Assembly: GCA_964518765.1 (NCBI GenBank)
Contig: CAZFJC010000021.1
Coordinates: 1 to 47,247 of the forward strand
Origin: CAZPNX01 sp964518765
GTDB lineage: Bacteria > Edwardsbacteria > AC1 > EtOH8
DNA length: 47,247 nucleotides
Reading direction: 5' to 3'
The notes under the pieces are model-generated. The model saw only the letters and a list, made by a program, of their open reading frames with translations. It had not been told where the DNA came from and ran no database searches. This document shows, piece after piece, positions 1 to 7,995 of this stretch. Positions within the stretch are counted from its first letter, which is position 1; each line of letters starts with the position of its first letter. The translations under genes were made by a program, and so were the position numbers.

Positions 1-110
1 TATTTTCATTCAAAAAATATATCATATTTGGTCCGAAATCACCATGCATTACCATTGGTTTAGATTAGAATTTTATTATAAATCCACCGCCCCTGCAATA
101 TCTTTCGTTT

Positions 111-752
111 TCACCGCTCGGAGTGGCGGAAGAGGTCGCCGTAGGCGGCGAACAGGTTGCCGGCCAGGTAGTCGCGCCGGGGCGAGCCGGACTCGGAGCG
201 GCGCAGGTAGTCGTTTATCACCCGGCCTGAGCCATCGGTCCGTTCTCGGGGATGCTTCAGGTTCATCCTCATCCGGTTGACGCTCCCGGAACTATAGTGG
301 ATGAGGGTGACCGTGCCGTCGGACTCCACCGCCTCCACCAAGGCCACATGGGTTATCCCCTCCCTTGTCCCCGACGAGGCCACCGTGCTCGAGAAAAAGG
401 CTGCATCCCCAGGATTGGGCGGCCACTCGGAGAAGGTCAGATTTCGGTCCAGCAGCGTCCGGTAGAGCGACTCCGACAGGCTGCGGCCTTTGCCGAGGTG
501 GCGGTATTCTATTCTCCGTCCCGACATCTGGTAGACTCCGTGGACGAAGCCCGAACAGTCGTTCTTGAAGCCCTGCCCCAGGGGCTTCAGGTCCTTGGTG
601 CCCAGAAGCTCCCTGGCCATATCGACGATCTCCCTCCGGGCCGCCAGCTCATTTTCCGGAACCTCCCGACGGCTCCTATAGGGGGCGGCGCATGAGGCAA
701 GCAACAGGGAGCCGAAAAGGATCCAAACCTTGGTTGTCGAGCCCGCCTTCAT
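111..752 (-). CDS. NlpC/P60-like (CHAP-type) cell-wall hydrolase lipoprotein
   Basis: A 213-aa protein, probably a lipoprotein peptidase acting on peptidoglycan peptides in the periplasm. It starts with a basic n-region and hydrophobic stretch ending in a lipobox (LLASC, Cys about residue 21). The motif NDCSGFV (about residue 65) carries the candidate catalytic Cys, and GITHVALVE (about residue 133) the candidate His, in the order expected for the NlpC/P60 superfamily. The start lies only 9 bp after the stop of the cyclase gene, so the two are probably cotranscribed. The family assignment rests on the Cys and His motifs. The substrate is not visible. Confidence 0.72.
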   Translation of the reverse strand: MKAGSTTKVWILFGSLLLASCAAPYRSRREVPENELAARREIVDMARELLGTKDLKPLGQGFKNDCSGFVHGVYQMSGRRIEYRHLGKGRSLSESLYRTLLDRNLTFSEWPPNPGDAAFFSSTVASSGTREGITHVALVEAVESDGTVTLIHYSSGSVNRMRMNLKHPRERTDGSGRVINDYLRRSESGSPRRDYLAGNLFAAYGDLFRHSER

Positions 753-761
753 GCTTCTACT

Positions 762-1406
762 CTAATCCCTTGTCGTCATCCGGTAGGCCTCTTTGGCACC
801 TGGTGGTGCCTTGCCCAACTTGGTGAATCTGACACCGGACATCCGGCCCAGCGCCTTTCTGGCGCCGCCGGTCACTAGGATCTCTCCGGTTTTGGCCATG
901 TCCTCGCCCAGCTTGGCGGCGGCGTTGACCTCGGCCCCGAAGACGTCGTAGTCCCCCACCCGCAGCATTGGCCCGTAGCCGATCCCCAGACAGAGCAGCA
1001 CCTTGTCCTCGGGCCGGCGGTCTTGGTTATAACGACGGCAGGCCGCCTGCATCTCCAGCGCGGCCCGGGCCGCCCTTTGGGGGCGCCGGAAGACGGCCAG
1101 CAGACTGTCCCCCTCGAACTTGAGCACTAGGCCGCCGTGTCTCTCGATGATCGGCCCCAGGATGCACTCTGAGGCGTAGATGTTCTGCAGGAAATGGACG
1201 ATGCCGTAGCGGGCCACGTGCCGGGAGAAGCCGGATAGATCGGTGAACATCACGCACCATCTGCCGCCGAACAGCTCCCAGATACGCCGGTCTATCATGG
1301 CCTTTTCGGCGCCCGGCTGCATCCTCTGGCGGATGAGCTGCTCCAGCCGCCGCTGCGAGGGGCCCAGCAGCGGGGAGTATGTCGTCCTTTTGGCCTTCAC
1401 TGACAT
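762..1406 (-). CDS. Class III adenylate/guanylate cyclase domain protein
   Basis: A soluble 214-aa protein made almost entirely of one class III nucleotidyl cyclase domain, which in this family converts ATP or GTP to the cyclic nucleotide. The first metal-binding Asp is in FTDLSGFS and the second in FEGDSLLAVF. The end of the domain reads GAEVNAAAKL, as in the family. No receptor, HAMP or membrane segment is present, so any input is from elsewhere. A longer frame opens at a TTG at 1454, but the ATG at 1406 is preferred: it has a GGAG about 7 nt upstream, and the predicted promoter would start transcription downstream of that TTG. Whether it makes cAMP or cGMP, or is active, cannot be told here. 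Confidence 0.8.
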   Translation of the reverse strand: MSVKAKRTTYSPLLGPSQRRLEQLIRQRMQPGAEKAMIDRRIWELFGGRWCVMFTDLSGFSRHVARYGIVHFLQNIYASECILGPIIERHGGLVLKFEGDSLLAVFRRPQRAARAALEMQAACRRYNQDRRPEDKVLLCLGIGYGPMLRVGDYDVFGAEVNAAAKLGEDMAKTGEILVTGGARKALGRMSGVRFTKLGKAPPGAKEAYRMTTRD

Positions 1407-1443
1407 TTTATTGCTCCAAGCTCCTCTAGTCTCACGTTCTATT

Positions 1444-1472
1444 ATTGTAGCCAAATCGGAGCCATTTTACAA
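1444..1472 (-). promoter_or_regulatory. Sigma70-type promoter of the cyclase/NlpC pair
   Basis: On the minus strand TTGTAA (1472-1467) and TACAAT (1449-1444) are separated by exactly 17 bp. The predicted start is about 30 nt before the preferred cyclase ATG. It lies just downstream of the terminator of the previous gene. Confidence 0.6.
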
Positions 1473-1475
1473 GGG

Positions 1476-1501
1476 AAAAGGGGCGCAAAAGCGCCCCTTT
1501 T
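1476..1501 (-). terminator. Rho-independent terminator of the Kelch gene
   Basis: A perfect 11-bp stem with a 4-nt loop: AAAAGGGGCGC and GCGCCCCTTTT around TTTT on the minus strand. It sits 20 nt after the stop of the Kelch gene. The A/T end of the stem supplies the U tract. By symmetry it could also act on the other strand. Confidence 0.85.
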
Positions 1502-1521
1502 GTTGTTTGGCCGCCGATCGG

Positions 1522-4068
1522 CTATTTGACCAGCACTAGCCGCTTGCTGACCTGTTGGTCGCCCGATTTCAGGTTTACCAGGTAGGTGCCCGAGGACACC
1601 TTCTTGCCCGAGCCGTCTCGGCCGTCCCAGACGAAACCGTGCTCCCCGGCCAGCAGCCTGCCGGATAGCAGCGTCCGCACCTTTTGTCCGGTAATGTTGT
1701 AGACCGCCAGCTCGGCCTGCCCGGTGGCCGGCACCTGGAAGCTGATGGTGGCCCGTTCCCGGCAGGGGTTGGGGCTGACGCCCAGCGCCAGCTTGGCCGA
1801 CAGGGGCTTCTGGGCCGGGTTCCCCTCCACCCCCGTCTGATGGGGCATCATGGTGTAGACCTCGAAGTTGTTGAGATAGCTGCCGTTGTATCCCCCAGGC
1901 ACATAGATGCCGTTGGGGCCGACGGCGCAGGCTAGATTGCTCATGCCGGTCGTCTTGTTGTCCAACGACAGCCAGGCGTCATGCTCCGGGTTATAGACAA
2001 GCGTCGCTTGGCTGTAAGCACCGGTGGCGCTGTCATGCCCTCCGCAGGTGAACATGACATCGTCAAGGGTGCCGTAACCCACCCGGTATGCACCGCCCGC
2101 CGGGCAAGGGGAGGCCTCTTTCCAGATTATCACGGTTGGGTCGCTGGGGTCGATCTCGCCCACCCAGGTGTTGGAACGTGCGGTCGATCCTGAATATCCG
2201 CAGCTGTATATCAGATATCTATCATCGATGCAGGCGGCCGCTCCGCCCAGCCTCGGTTCCGGCAACGGGGAGGCCTGTGCCCAGGTGTCGGCCCCGATGT
2301 CGTATACCTGGACGTTGTTGAAGGCCGTCCATCCGTTCCCCCCGCCGAGTAGGTATAAGTGGCTTCCCTTATAGGTTACGGCGGACGGGGACTGCCCGCC
2401 CACCGGTATCGGCGAACCGGTTGACCAGCTATCGCTGGCGATGTCGTATATGTAATTGCTGGTCAGGGCTGACCATCCTCCCATGATGAATATCTTGCCG
2501 TTGCATTGTGTTGAGCCGACAAAGCGCACCGCGCCGGGAGCATGGGCGTAATTGATCCAGGCGTTATCGGTCAAGTCGTACCCCATGCATGAGTCCAGGG
2601 GATTGGTGCCGTCGCGGCCGACGAGGAGGTAGACTGTCGGATGCCCGTTGGGGCCGATACCGTATCCCGCGCCGTAGCCACCCACATTGTACGGAACGCT
2701 CTGCGTCATGGCCTGCCACTCGCTGACGCTGACGAACCTGGTCAAGGTGTCGTTGGAGGGGTCGGCGTCCCCGGCCAGCCCGGTGGTGTACTCGAAGGCG
2801 AACTGCCCGCCCACCGATCCGATGCCGCTGGCAGAGTAGATGAAGGTGGTGTCGTGGAAGGCGGCCAGGTCGACGTTGATGGTCTGATCATAGGTCCATC
2901 CCCCCATATAGGCCACGTGCAGGCGCACCGGTATGGTGGCCGGGGCGTCGCCCAGGTTGGCCACCCTCACCGAACCAGGCACCACGTAATCCGCCGGATA
3001 GGTGGGGAACTTGGGATCGACGATGCTCAGCACCGCGGCGTCCGGAGACAGGCCCAGGTTCTTGTACTGGACGTCGGCCGTCGGGGTGAAGCCGCCGCTG
3101 GAGCCGCCCAGGCAGAAGGCCGCCCGGCCCAGGAACCCGCAGCCGTCGGTGCGGTAGCGCGGTGCGCTTACGGGCTCAGGGGACTCCCAGGCCTTGGTGA
3201 CGAAGTTGAAGTACTGGCAGTAGCCGCTCAGGCTCCAGCTGGGCTCGACGCCAGAGAAGATAGCGAACCGGTCCTGGGCCACCGCGTTGGCCCCGCCCCA
3301 GATGCCGGTCGGCATCGGCGGGAAGACGGCGGGGTCGACTATCCACTGGTCGGTGGCCGGATCGTAGAACTCGGTGTAGTTGATAGAGCTGTCTGGCGTC
3401 GCCCCGCCGGCCACCCAGACGGTGTCGTGGTAGACTACCGCCTGGGTGAACACCCGGCCGAAGTTCAGCGAGTCTCCCAGCGTCCATCCGGCGCCTGGCG
3501 TGTAGATCCACAGCTGCCGGCTGGGATCGGTGGCGCCGGGGACCTGGCAGCCGCCGAAGAAGAACAGCCTGCCCTTGTGCGCCACCAGCTTCGGTAACCA
3601 GTTGTTGCCGCTGTGGTTCCCCGGGGCGGTGGTCCAGGTGTCGCTCGATATCGAGTACTTGAGGAGGGTGTCCATGGCGGTGCTCATGCTTTCATAACCG
3701 CCGGCGATGTAAAGGGTGTCGCCGATGACCGCGGCCCCGGTGGAGGTGATGGCTATGGGAAGGCTGGCCAGGGTGGTCCAGGTGTTCTGGAGGGGATCGT
3801 ACCGGTTGAAGGCGGTCGAGCCGGTGCCGGTGTGGCCGCCAGGGACATAGATGTACTTCCCGTCGGTGCAGACCATGTTGTCCATCAGGGCCACCGGCAT
3901 GGTGCCGAACATCGTCCAGTCGTCGGCCGGGCCGGCGGCGGGCGCTGTCCCCCAATGAAATTGGTCTGACCCCGGAACTCCGGTGTAGATCTTGATCCTT
4001 TCGGCCAGGGCCGGGGCCGATAGCAACAGGGCCGCCAGGCTGATAGCCAACCATGTTTTAGACTTCAC
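1522..4068 (-). CDS. Secreted Kelch-repeat protein with FlgD-like C-terminal sorting domain
   Basis: An 848-aa exported protein. The signal peptide ends in APALA near residue 22. Residues about 45-350 and 455-750 contain Kelch-type repeats (paired Gly followed by YDP/YDI...W motifs), suggesting two beta-propellers. Between them, about 365-450, is a CARDB/Ig-like stretch. The last 80 residues (PNP..., YNITGQKVRTL, GYL-like end ...RLVLVK) form the FlgD-like/type IX secretion C-terminal module, so the protein is probably exported across the outer membrane or displayed. The start is GTG, preceded by AAGGAG at 6 nt. It has its own promoter and terminator, so it is monocistronic. Its binding target is unknown. 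Confidence 0.82.
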   Translation of the reverse strand: MKSKTWLAISLAALLLSAPALAERIKIYTGVPGSDQFHWGTAPAAGPADDWTMFGTMPVALMDNMVCTDGKYIYVPGGHTGTGSTAFNRYDPLQNTWTTLASLPIAITSTGAAVIGDTLYIAGGYESMSTAMDTLLKYSISSDTWTTAPGNHSGNNWLPKLVAHKGRLFFFGGCQVPGATDPSRQLWIYTPGAGWTLGDSLNFGRVFTQAVVYHDTVWVAGGATPDSSINYTEFYDPATDQWIVDPAVFPPMPTGIWGGANAVAQDRFAIFSGVEPSWSLSGYCQYFNFVTKAWESPEPVSAPRYRTDGCGFLGRAAFCLGGSSGGFTPTADVQYKNLGLSPDAAVLSIVDPKFPTYPADYVVPGSVRVANLGDAPATIPVRLHVAYMGGWTYDQTINVDLAAFHDTTFIYSASGIGSVGGQFAFEYTTGLAGDADPSNDTLTRFVSVSEWQAMTQSVPYNVGGYGAGYGIGPNGHPTVYLLVGRDGTNPLDSCMGYDLTDNAWINYAHAPGAVRFVGSTQCNGKIFIMGGWSALTSNYIYDIASDSWSTGSPIPVGGQSPSAVTYKGSHLYLLGGGNGWTAFNNVQVYDIGADTWAQASPLPEPRLGGAAACIDDRYLIYSCGYSGSTARSNTWVGEIDPSDPTVIIWKEASPCPAGGAYRVGYGTLDDVMFTCGGHDSATGAYSQATLVYNPEHDAWLSLDNKTTGMSNLACAVGPNGIYVPGGYNGSYLNNFEVYTMMPHQTGVEGNPAQKPLSAKLALGVSPNPCRERATISFQVPATGQAELAVYNITGQKVRTLLSGRLLAGEHGFVWDGRDGSGKKVSSGTYLVNLKSGDQQVSKRLVLVK

Positions 4069-4115
4069 GTTTTCTCCTTTTCTATTGGTTGTTTGACGTT
4101 CTAGTGTCCGGAGTA

Positions 4116-4144
4116 ATGATACTATATTCAGGACTCCTTGTCAA
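4116..4144 (-). promoter_or_regulatory. Sigma70 promoter of the Kelch gene
   Basis: Minus strand TTGACA (4144-4139), 17-bp spacer, TATCAT (4121-4116), about 50 nt before the GTG start. The -35 is a perfect consensus match. Confidence 0.78.
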
Positions 4145-4151
4145 GGCCGTA

Positions 4152-4165
4152 TAGTATTTATACTA
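4152..4165. promoter_or_regulatory. Palindrome next to the Kelch promoter, possible operator
   Basis: TAGTAT-TT-ATACTA, a perfect 6-bp inverted repeat with a 2-bp spacer. It lies 7 bp upstream of the -35 box of the Kelch promoter and just after the arfB stop. The position suits an activator site, but no regulator gene is adjacent. Confidence 0.35.
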
Positions 4166-4177
4166 CATAAATATTAC

Positions 4178-4591
4178 CTATTCCGCATAGATTTTAGGCG
4201 TCCTGCCCGCCTTCACCTGTCCCCGCCGCTTTTTCTCCTCCAGCCGCCTCTCCACCGCCGCCCGGGTCGGCCTGGTCGGCCGACGCGCCTTGGGCCGCAG
4301 CCTGGCCTTCTCGATGAGTTCGATGAGTCTTTGCCTGGCGTCCAGCCGGTTGGCCTCCTGGGTGCGGAAGCGCCTAGCCTCGATCACCAGGGACCCGTCG
4401 CGGCGAAGCCGGTCGCCGGCCAGTTGCCTTAATCGCAGCTTGGCCTCGTCCGTGAGCGACCGCGTCCCCGCTAAGTCGAAGCGGAGTTCCACCGCCGTAG
4501 CCACTTTGTTGACGTTCTGGCCGCCCGGACCAGATGCCCGAACGAAGCGCTCCGATAGATCCTTCGGATCGAGCATTAAGTTTCTAGCCAT
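4178..4591 (-). CDS. arfB: Ribosome-rescue peptidyl-tRNA hydrolase ArfB (YaeJ)
   Basis: A 137-aa release-factor-like hydrolase that frees nascent chains from stalled ribosomes. The catalytic GGQ motif (residues 23-25, in GPGGQNVNK) is followed by VATAVELRF, as in ArfB and class I release factors. The C-terminal tail is strongly basic (KARLRPKARRPT, EEKKRRGQVKAGR), the part that enters the empty mRNA channel in this family. The length matches ArfB (about 140 aa) rather than RF1/RF2. Its start overlaps the end of the PrsW gene by 8 nt, implying translational coupling. Confidence 0.93.
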   Translation of the reverse strand: MARNLMLDPKDLSERFVRASGPGGQNVNKVATAVELRFDLAGTRSLTDEAKLRLRQLAGDRLRRDGSLVIEARRFRTQEANRLDARQRLIELIEKARLRPKARRPTRPTRAAVERRLEEKKRRGQVKAGRTPKIYAE

Positions 4592-5585
4592 CGCCCGTCG
4601 CCCTGATGCCAGTCCGATAGGATGCCATCAGAAGGAGGCCAGCCAGAAGCGGCACGAAGGTTATGATCGCCCCGCCGGCCAATGCCTTCCAGAGAGATGC
4701 CGGATCCTTCTGCTGGGCCATGCCAATGGCTAGCAAACCCCAAAAAAGCAGGCTCAGGCCCAGCAGGATGCTACCCAGCACTGCCTTCCAGGTGTGGCTT
4801 TTTTGATTGCGGACGGTGACGGCTGTTTCCGATACCATAGGAGCATCGATCGCGGCCCCCGTCGTCTCCCCCTCTCCGATCCGGCCCCGGCCCGGTTGAG
4901 GCACTTTATCCACCCCTCTGGCCAGGGACATGGTTCGCCCCCGCCCCAGCACCCTGAGGCCGATGACGGCCATCACCACCACCATCGGCACCAGAGCCAG
5001 GGCTAGCAGAGACTTGGAGAGCACCAGGAAGTCGTAGACCGCGTGGGCCAGGTAGGCCCAGAGAAAGCCCAGCGCCACCAGCTTGTTCCTTCCGGAGGCG
5101 GCGAACCTGGCCCGCCCGATGTAGTACCCCATGACCACCCCGGCGAAACAGTGCAGGGGAAGCGAGGTCACCGCCCTGGCCACTCCCACCGCCAAGCCCC
5201 GGGAGAGCACGTAGAACAGGTTCTCCACCGCGGCGAAGCCCAGGGCGCTGGAGGCGGCGTAGACGATTCCGTCGTTCTCCTCGTTGAACTGGGGGTGGCC
5301 CCAGGCCAGCAGGAAGACTGGGGCCATCTTGGCCAGCTCCTCGACGGGGGCGATCTTGACGAACGAGGCCCACAGGGCCTCCGGGATCACCCCCAGACCG
5401 GCCGCCGGCACCAGGTCCAGGGCCAGCTCGACCAGCACCGCCGGGATGAACCCCAGGGCCCCCAGCATCATGGTCCTGAGCACCAGACCCATGGGCTCCC
5501 GCTCGTTCCTATCCATATATAGGATGAGATACATCAGCAGGGCCGCCGGCATCAGGGCCAGCAGAACCAGCAGCAGGTAGATCAT
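4584..5585 (-). CDS. PrsW-family intramembrane protease
   Basis: A 333-aa polytopic membrane protein. Residues 1-210 carry the PrsW/CAAX-protease-like core: paired glutamates in VEELAKM (E82, E83), AVENLFY (E121, N122), LPLHCFAG (H145) and AHAVYDF (H181, D185), spread over successive hydrophobic segments. In Bacillus, PrsW starts cleavage of an anti-sigma factor; the substrate here is unknown. The C-terminal part has a hydrophilic linker and two more membrane segments, which is longer than the minimal family. GGAGGAGG sits directly before the ATG. It follows the LivK terminator and is cotranslated with arfB. Confidence 0.85.
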   Translation of the reverse strand: MIYLLLVLLALMPAALLMYLILYMDRNEREPMGLVLRTMMLGALGFIPAVLVELALDLVPAAGLGVIPEALWASFVKIAPVEELAKMAPVFLLAWGHPQFNEENDGIVYAASSALGFAAVENLFYVLSRGLAVGVARAVTSLPLHCFAGVVMGYYIGRARFAASGRNKLVALGFLWAYLAHAVYDFLVLSKSLLALALVPMVVVMAVIGLRVLGRGRTMSLARGVDKVPQPGRGRIGEGETTGAAIDAPMVSETAVTVRNQKSHTWKAVLGSILLGLSLLFWGLLAIGMAQQKDPASLWKALAGGAIITFVPLLAGLLLMASYRTGIRATGDG

Positions 5586-5616
5586 CCTCCTCCAGAAGAA
5601 CAGAGGATATCAGGAA

Positions 5617-5643
5617 ACGGGCCGGCTCAGGTGGCCGGCCCGT
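5617..5643 (-). terminator. Terminator after the LivK-like gene
   Basis: A perfect 10-bp GC-rich stem (ACGGGCCGGC and its complement) with a 7-nt loop, followed on the minus strand by TTTCCTG. It lies 7 nt after the stop of the LivK-like gene. The short T tract makes it a moderate call. Confidence 0.6.
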
Positions 5644-5649
5644 GCGCCC

Positions 5650-6747
5650 CTACTTCACCACCTCGAACTTGCCGTCCCTCACCAGCCACATGACGTAGGG
5701 ACTGTTCTTCAAGTCGCCGTTCTCGTCGAACTCCAGCGATCCCCGGGCTCCGTTGAAGACGTTGGAGTGAATGGCCTCGGCCATCCTCCGCCCCTCGGCC
5801 GCCCCGGCCACCTCAATGGATTTTAGGATGACGTTGGCCGCGTCGTAGGCATAGAGCGAGTAGGGGCCGACCTCCCCGTAGGCCGCCCGATAGTCGGCTA
5901 AAAACTTTTTGGCGCTCTCCAGCTGGTCGAAATCCGGTCCGTAGGAAAGATATGAGCCTTCGGCGTCCCGGCCGGCGATCTTCAGGAACTCCTGCTCGAT
6001 GGTGGCGTCTCCGGAGATGAAGACGGCCCTCAGCCCCAGTCGCCGCATCTGGGTCACCAGCAGGCCGGCCTCGGAGTAGTAGCCACCGAAGTAGAGCACC
6101 TCGGGGCTCAAAGGCTTGAGCTTGGTGAGCACCGCCGAAAAATCCTTGTCGCCTCGGGCGATGTGCTCATAGGCCACCGGAGCGAATCCCAGGTTCTTCT
6201 CGAACTCCCGAGCCAGGCCCTGGCCGTAGGTGGTCTTGTCGTCGATGATCGCCACCCGCTTTCTCTTGAGCACCTGGCGCACGAACTGGGCGGCCATGGC
6301 CCCCTGCTGGTCGTCCCGGCCGCAGGCCCGGAAGACGGTGGAGCGCTTCTCCCTCAGGGTCAGGTCGGGGTTGGTGGAGGACGGGGTTATCTGCACTACC
6401 CCCGCCTCGTAGTAGACGGCCGAGGCCGGTATGGTGCAGGACGAGCCGTAGTGCCCCACCACGGCCACCGCCCCCAAGTTCACCAGCTTGTTGGCCACAG
6501 CCACCGCCTCCTTGGGATCGGAGCGGTCGTCTTCCCACAGCACCTCGATCCTTTTGCCTAGCAGGCCCCCGCGGGCGTTCCATTCCTGGACCGCCAGCTT
6601 CACCCCGTTGAGGATGTCCTGCCCCTGCTTGGCGTCCGAGCCGGTCATCGGCCCGGCCACCCCGATCTTGACGGTGCGCGGCCCCAGCTGGCAGGAGGCC
6701 AACAGGCAGAGGGCGGCTATGGACGCGGCGGCGACCAGTTTCTTCAT
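5650..6747 (-). CDS. LivK-like branched-chain amino acid/amide ABC substrate-binding lipoprotein
   Basis: A 365-aa type I periplasmic binding protein. It has a lipoprotein signal (LLASC, Cys about residue 19), then VKIGVAGPMTGSDAKQGQ, the usual opening of LivK proteins, and GHYGSSCTIPASAVY and ITPSSTNP, which line the ligand site in this family. It would capture an amino acid or related solute for an ABC importer. No LivHMGF membrane or ATPase gene is in the window, so the partner must be encoded elsewhere. The ATG overlaps the stop of the 45-aa membrane peptide gene (ATGA), so the two are translationally coupled. Confidence 0.86.
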   Translation of the reverse strand: MKKLVAAASIAALCLLASCQLGPRTVKIGVAGPMTGSDAKQGQDILNGVKLAVQEWNARGGLLGKRIEVLWEDDRSDPKEAVAVANKLVNLGAVAVVGHYGSSCTIPASAVYYEAGVVQITPSSTNPDLTLREKRSTVFRACGRDDQQGAMAAQFVRQVLKRKRVAIIDDKTTYGQGLAREFEKNLGFAPVAYEHIARGDKDFSAVLTKLKPLSPEVLYFGGYYSEAGLLVTQMRRLGLRAVFISGDATIEQEFLKIAGRDAEGSYLSYGPDFDQLESAKKFLADYRAAYGEVGPYSLYAYDAANVILKSIEVAGAAEGRRMAEAIHSNVFNGARGSLEFDENGDLKNSPYVMWLVRDGKFEVVK

Positions 6748-6881
6748 CTTTTTACCTCCTCTTTAATTTTGTTGCTTATTCCCCCATTGCTCTTCCCCAG
6801 CACTCGGGCAAACGAGAAAACGACCAGAATGATTATCAGCCCCCATGACACGGCCATGAACAGGATTCCCCAGATATTCAT
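6744..6881 (-). CDS. 45-aa single-helix membrane protein, resembling NSS-transporter small subunits
   Basis: A short frame encoding MNIWGILFMAVSWG..., then a hydrophobic stretch, then FARVLGKSNGG and a charged tail ending KEEVKR. One transmembrane helix (about residues 5-26) is followed by a polar tail. The ribosome site AGGAGG is about 7 nt before the ATG, and the stop overlaps the LivK start (ATGA); both support translation. Small proteins of this type accompany sodium symporters such as the MetS partner of NSS transporters, and an NSS gene lies about 1.1 kb upstream in the same orientation. The likeness is by pattern only. Confidence 0.68.
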   Translation of the reverse strand: MNIWGILFMAVSWGLIIILVVFSFARVLGKSNGGISNKIKEEVKR

Positions 6882-6935
6882 TTTGCCCCTCCTGGCTCCA
6901 TCTTTGTCATATTTTACCTTTCCCCGGCCCTGGAA

Positions 6936-7847
6936 CTACTTCCAGAAATCACCGCCTAGCCACCAGGCCCCGCTGGCGCTGTACTCCAGCCTCACCCAGC
7001 GGGCGGCCGTCGCCATCTCCCTCAGGCAGGCCACCCAGTCATCCCAGCTATCCTTCTGCATGCCCTCCAGCTGCTGCTGCATCATCTCGTTGGCCTGCTG
7101 GCCGGCGGCGGTCTGGCCCACCTCCTCTTGCATCTGCTGGGCCAGGGCCATCATGGCTGCCATGTCGCCTGACTCTTTGAGGGCCTGCATCTCTTTCTGC
7201 TTTTTTTCGAGGTCGGCCTTGACGGCCTCGTCACCCTTTTTCTCCCTGGGCGCCGTCTTGGGGGCGGGTCCGAATACCTTCTCGTGGTACTTGTGAACGA
7301 TCATCGGCCCGTCCGAGGCCGGGTCCCAGCACTGGATATACTTCAGCCACTGGTACTGGTCGTATATTTTATCATAGTCCGCCTGGGTGTGGCCGTATTT
7401 TCCGATCAGCCTCTGCAGGGCGGTGAACGGCTCGGGCATCATGTACTCGGATCCCATCACCTTGGTCTTGAAACCCAGCGAGTCCGGCATGGATACCTCC
7501 ACCGTAGCGAATTCGGAAGGCTCCCCACCCGATTGGCCCCTGTAGCGGACCCGGTAGACCACGGTGAACCCCTTGCGGAACTCCCCGCCCGGCTCGAAGT
7601 CCCTGATCAGGTCGTATGCCCCCAGCGTCTTCAGGTAGAAGGCCCGGATCTTCTCCAGGCCGTCGTTGGTCACCCGCTCCAGGGGCTTGTCCGGGGCCGC
7701 CTGGCTGTTGGGGTAGAGCAGCGAGCTCCTGGTGGTCTTGGCGTCCGGCCCCTCGTCACCGCCGTCGGCCAGGCAGGGCGAGGACGCCAGGACCAAAACG
7801 GAGATCGCCGCCAATGAGGACAATGCCTTCTCGATCGCTCTGGTCAT
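6936..7847 (-). CDS. Exported protein of unknown function
   Basis: A protein of about 303 aa that I do not recognise. It has an N-terminal signal peptide (hydrophobic about 10-26, cleavage near CLA-D). A folded, probably periplasmic region (about 60-195) includes FTVVYRVRYRG and a tryptophan/tyrosine-rich YDKIYDQYQWLKYIQCW. A Lys/Glu- and Gln/Met-rich, likely coiled-coil stretch (about 205-270) follows. The C-terminus is Trp-rich (WWLGGDFW). It lies between the NSS symporter and the small membrane protein/LivK pair, all in one direction. The ATG at 7847 has AGGA 5 nt upstream; a second ATG at 7853 has almost no spacing to it. Confidence 0.6.
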   Translation of the reverse strand: MTRAIEKALSSLAAISVLVLASSPCLADGGDEGPDAKTTRSSLLYPNSQAAPDKPLERVTNDGLEKIRAFYLKTLGAYDLIRDFEPGGEFRKGFTVVYRVRYRGQSGGEPSEFATVEVSMPDSLGFKTKVMGSEYMMPEPFTALQRLIGKYGHTQADYDKIYDQYQWLKYIQCWDPASDGPMIVHKYHEKVFGPAPKTAPREKKGDEAVKADLEKKQKEMQALKESGDMAAMMALAQQMQEEVGQTAAGQQANEMMQQQLEGMQKDSWDDWVACLREMATAARWVRLEYSASGAWWLGGDFWK

Positions 7848-7995
7848 TTTCATCCTGGTGTTGGTGTTTGATATGACTATTGCTCTTTAAATCCCAAACG
7901 ACTAAACGTTCCCGTCAGGGTTCACACAACGTCGCATTTCGGCTTTAGGTTCAAAGGGATATTCTGCCGCTTTGCGCATCTCCAATTATCTGAGG

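Noticed and set aside
1..110. AT-rich left edge as a promoter or gene end
   Set aside because: No convincing -35/-10 pair or coding frame; it may be the region after the NlpC/P60 gene, but no terminator hairpin is seen.
2641..3597. Long plus-strand open frame of 318 codons
   Set aside because: Low-complexity Gly/Val/Arg composition opposite the Kelch gene; a GC-rich antisense shadow.
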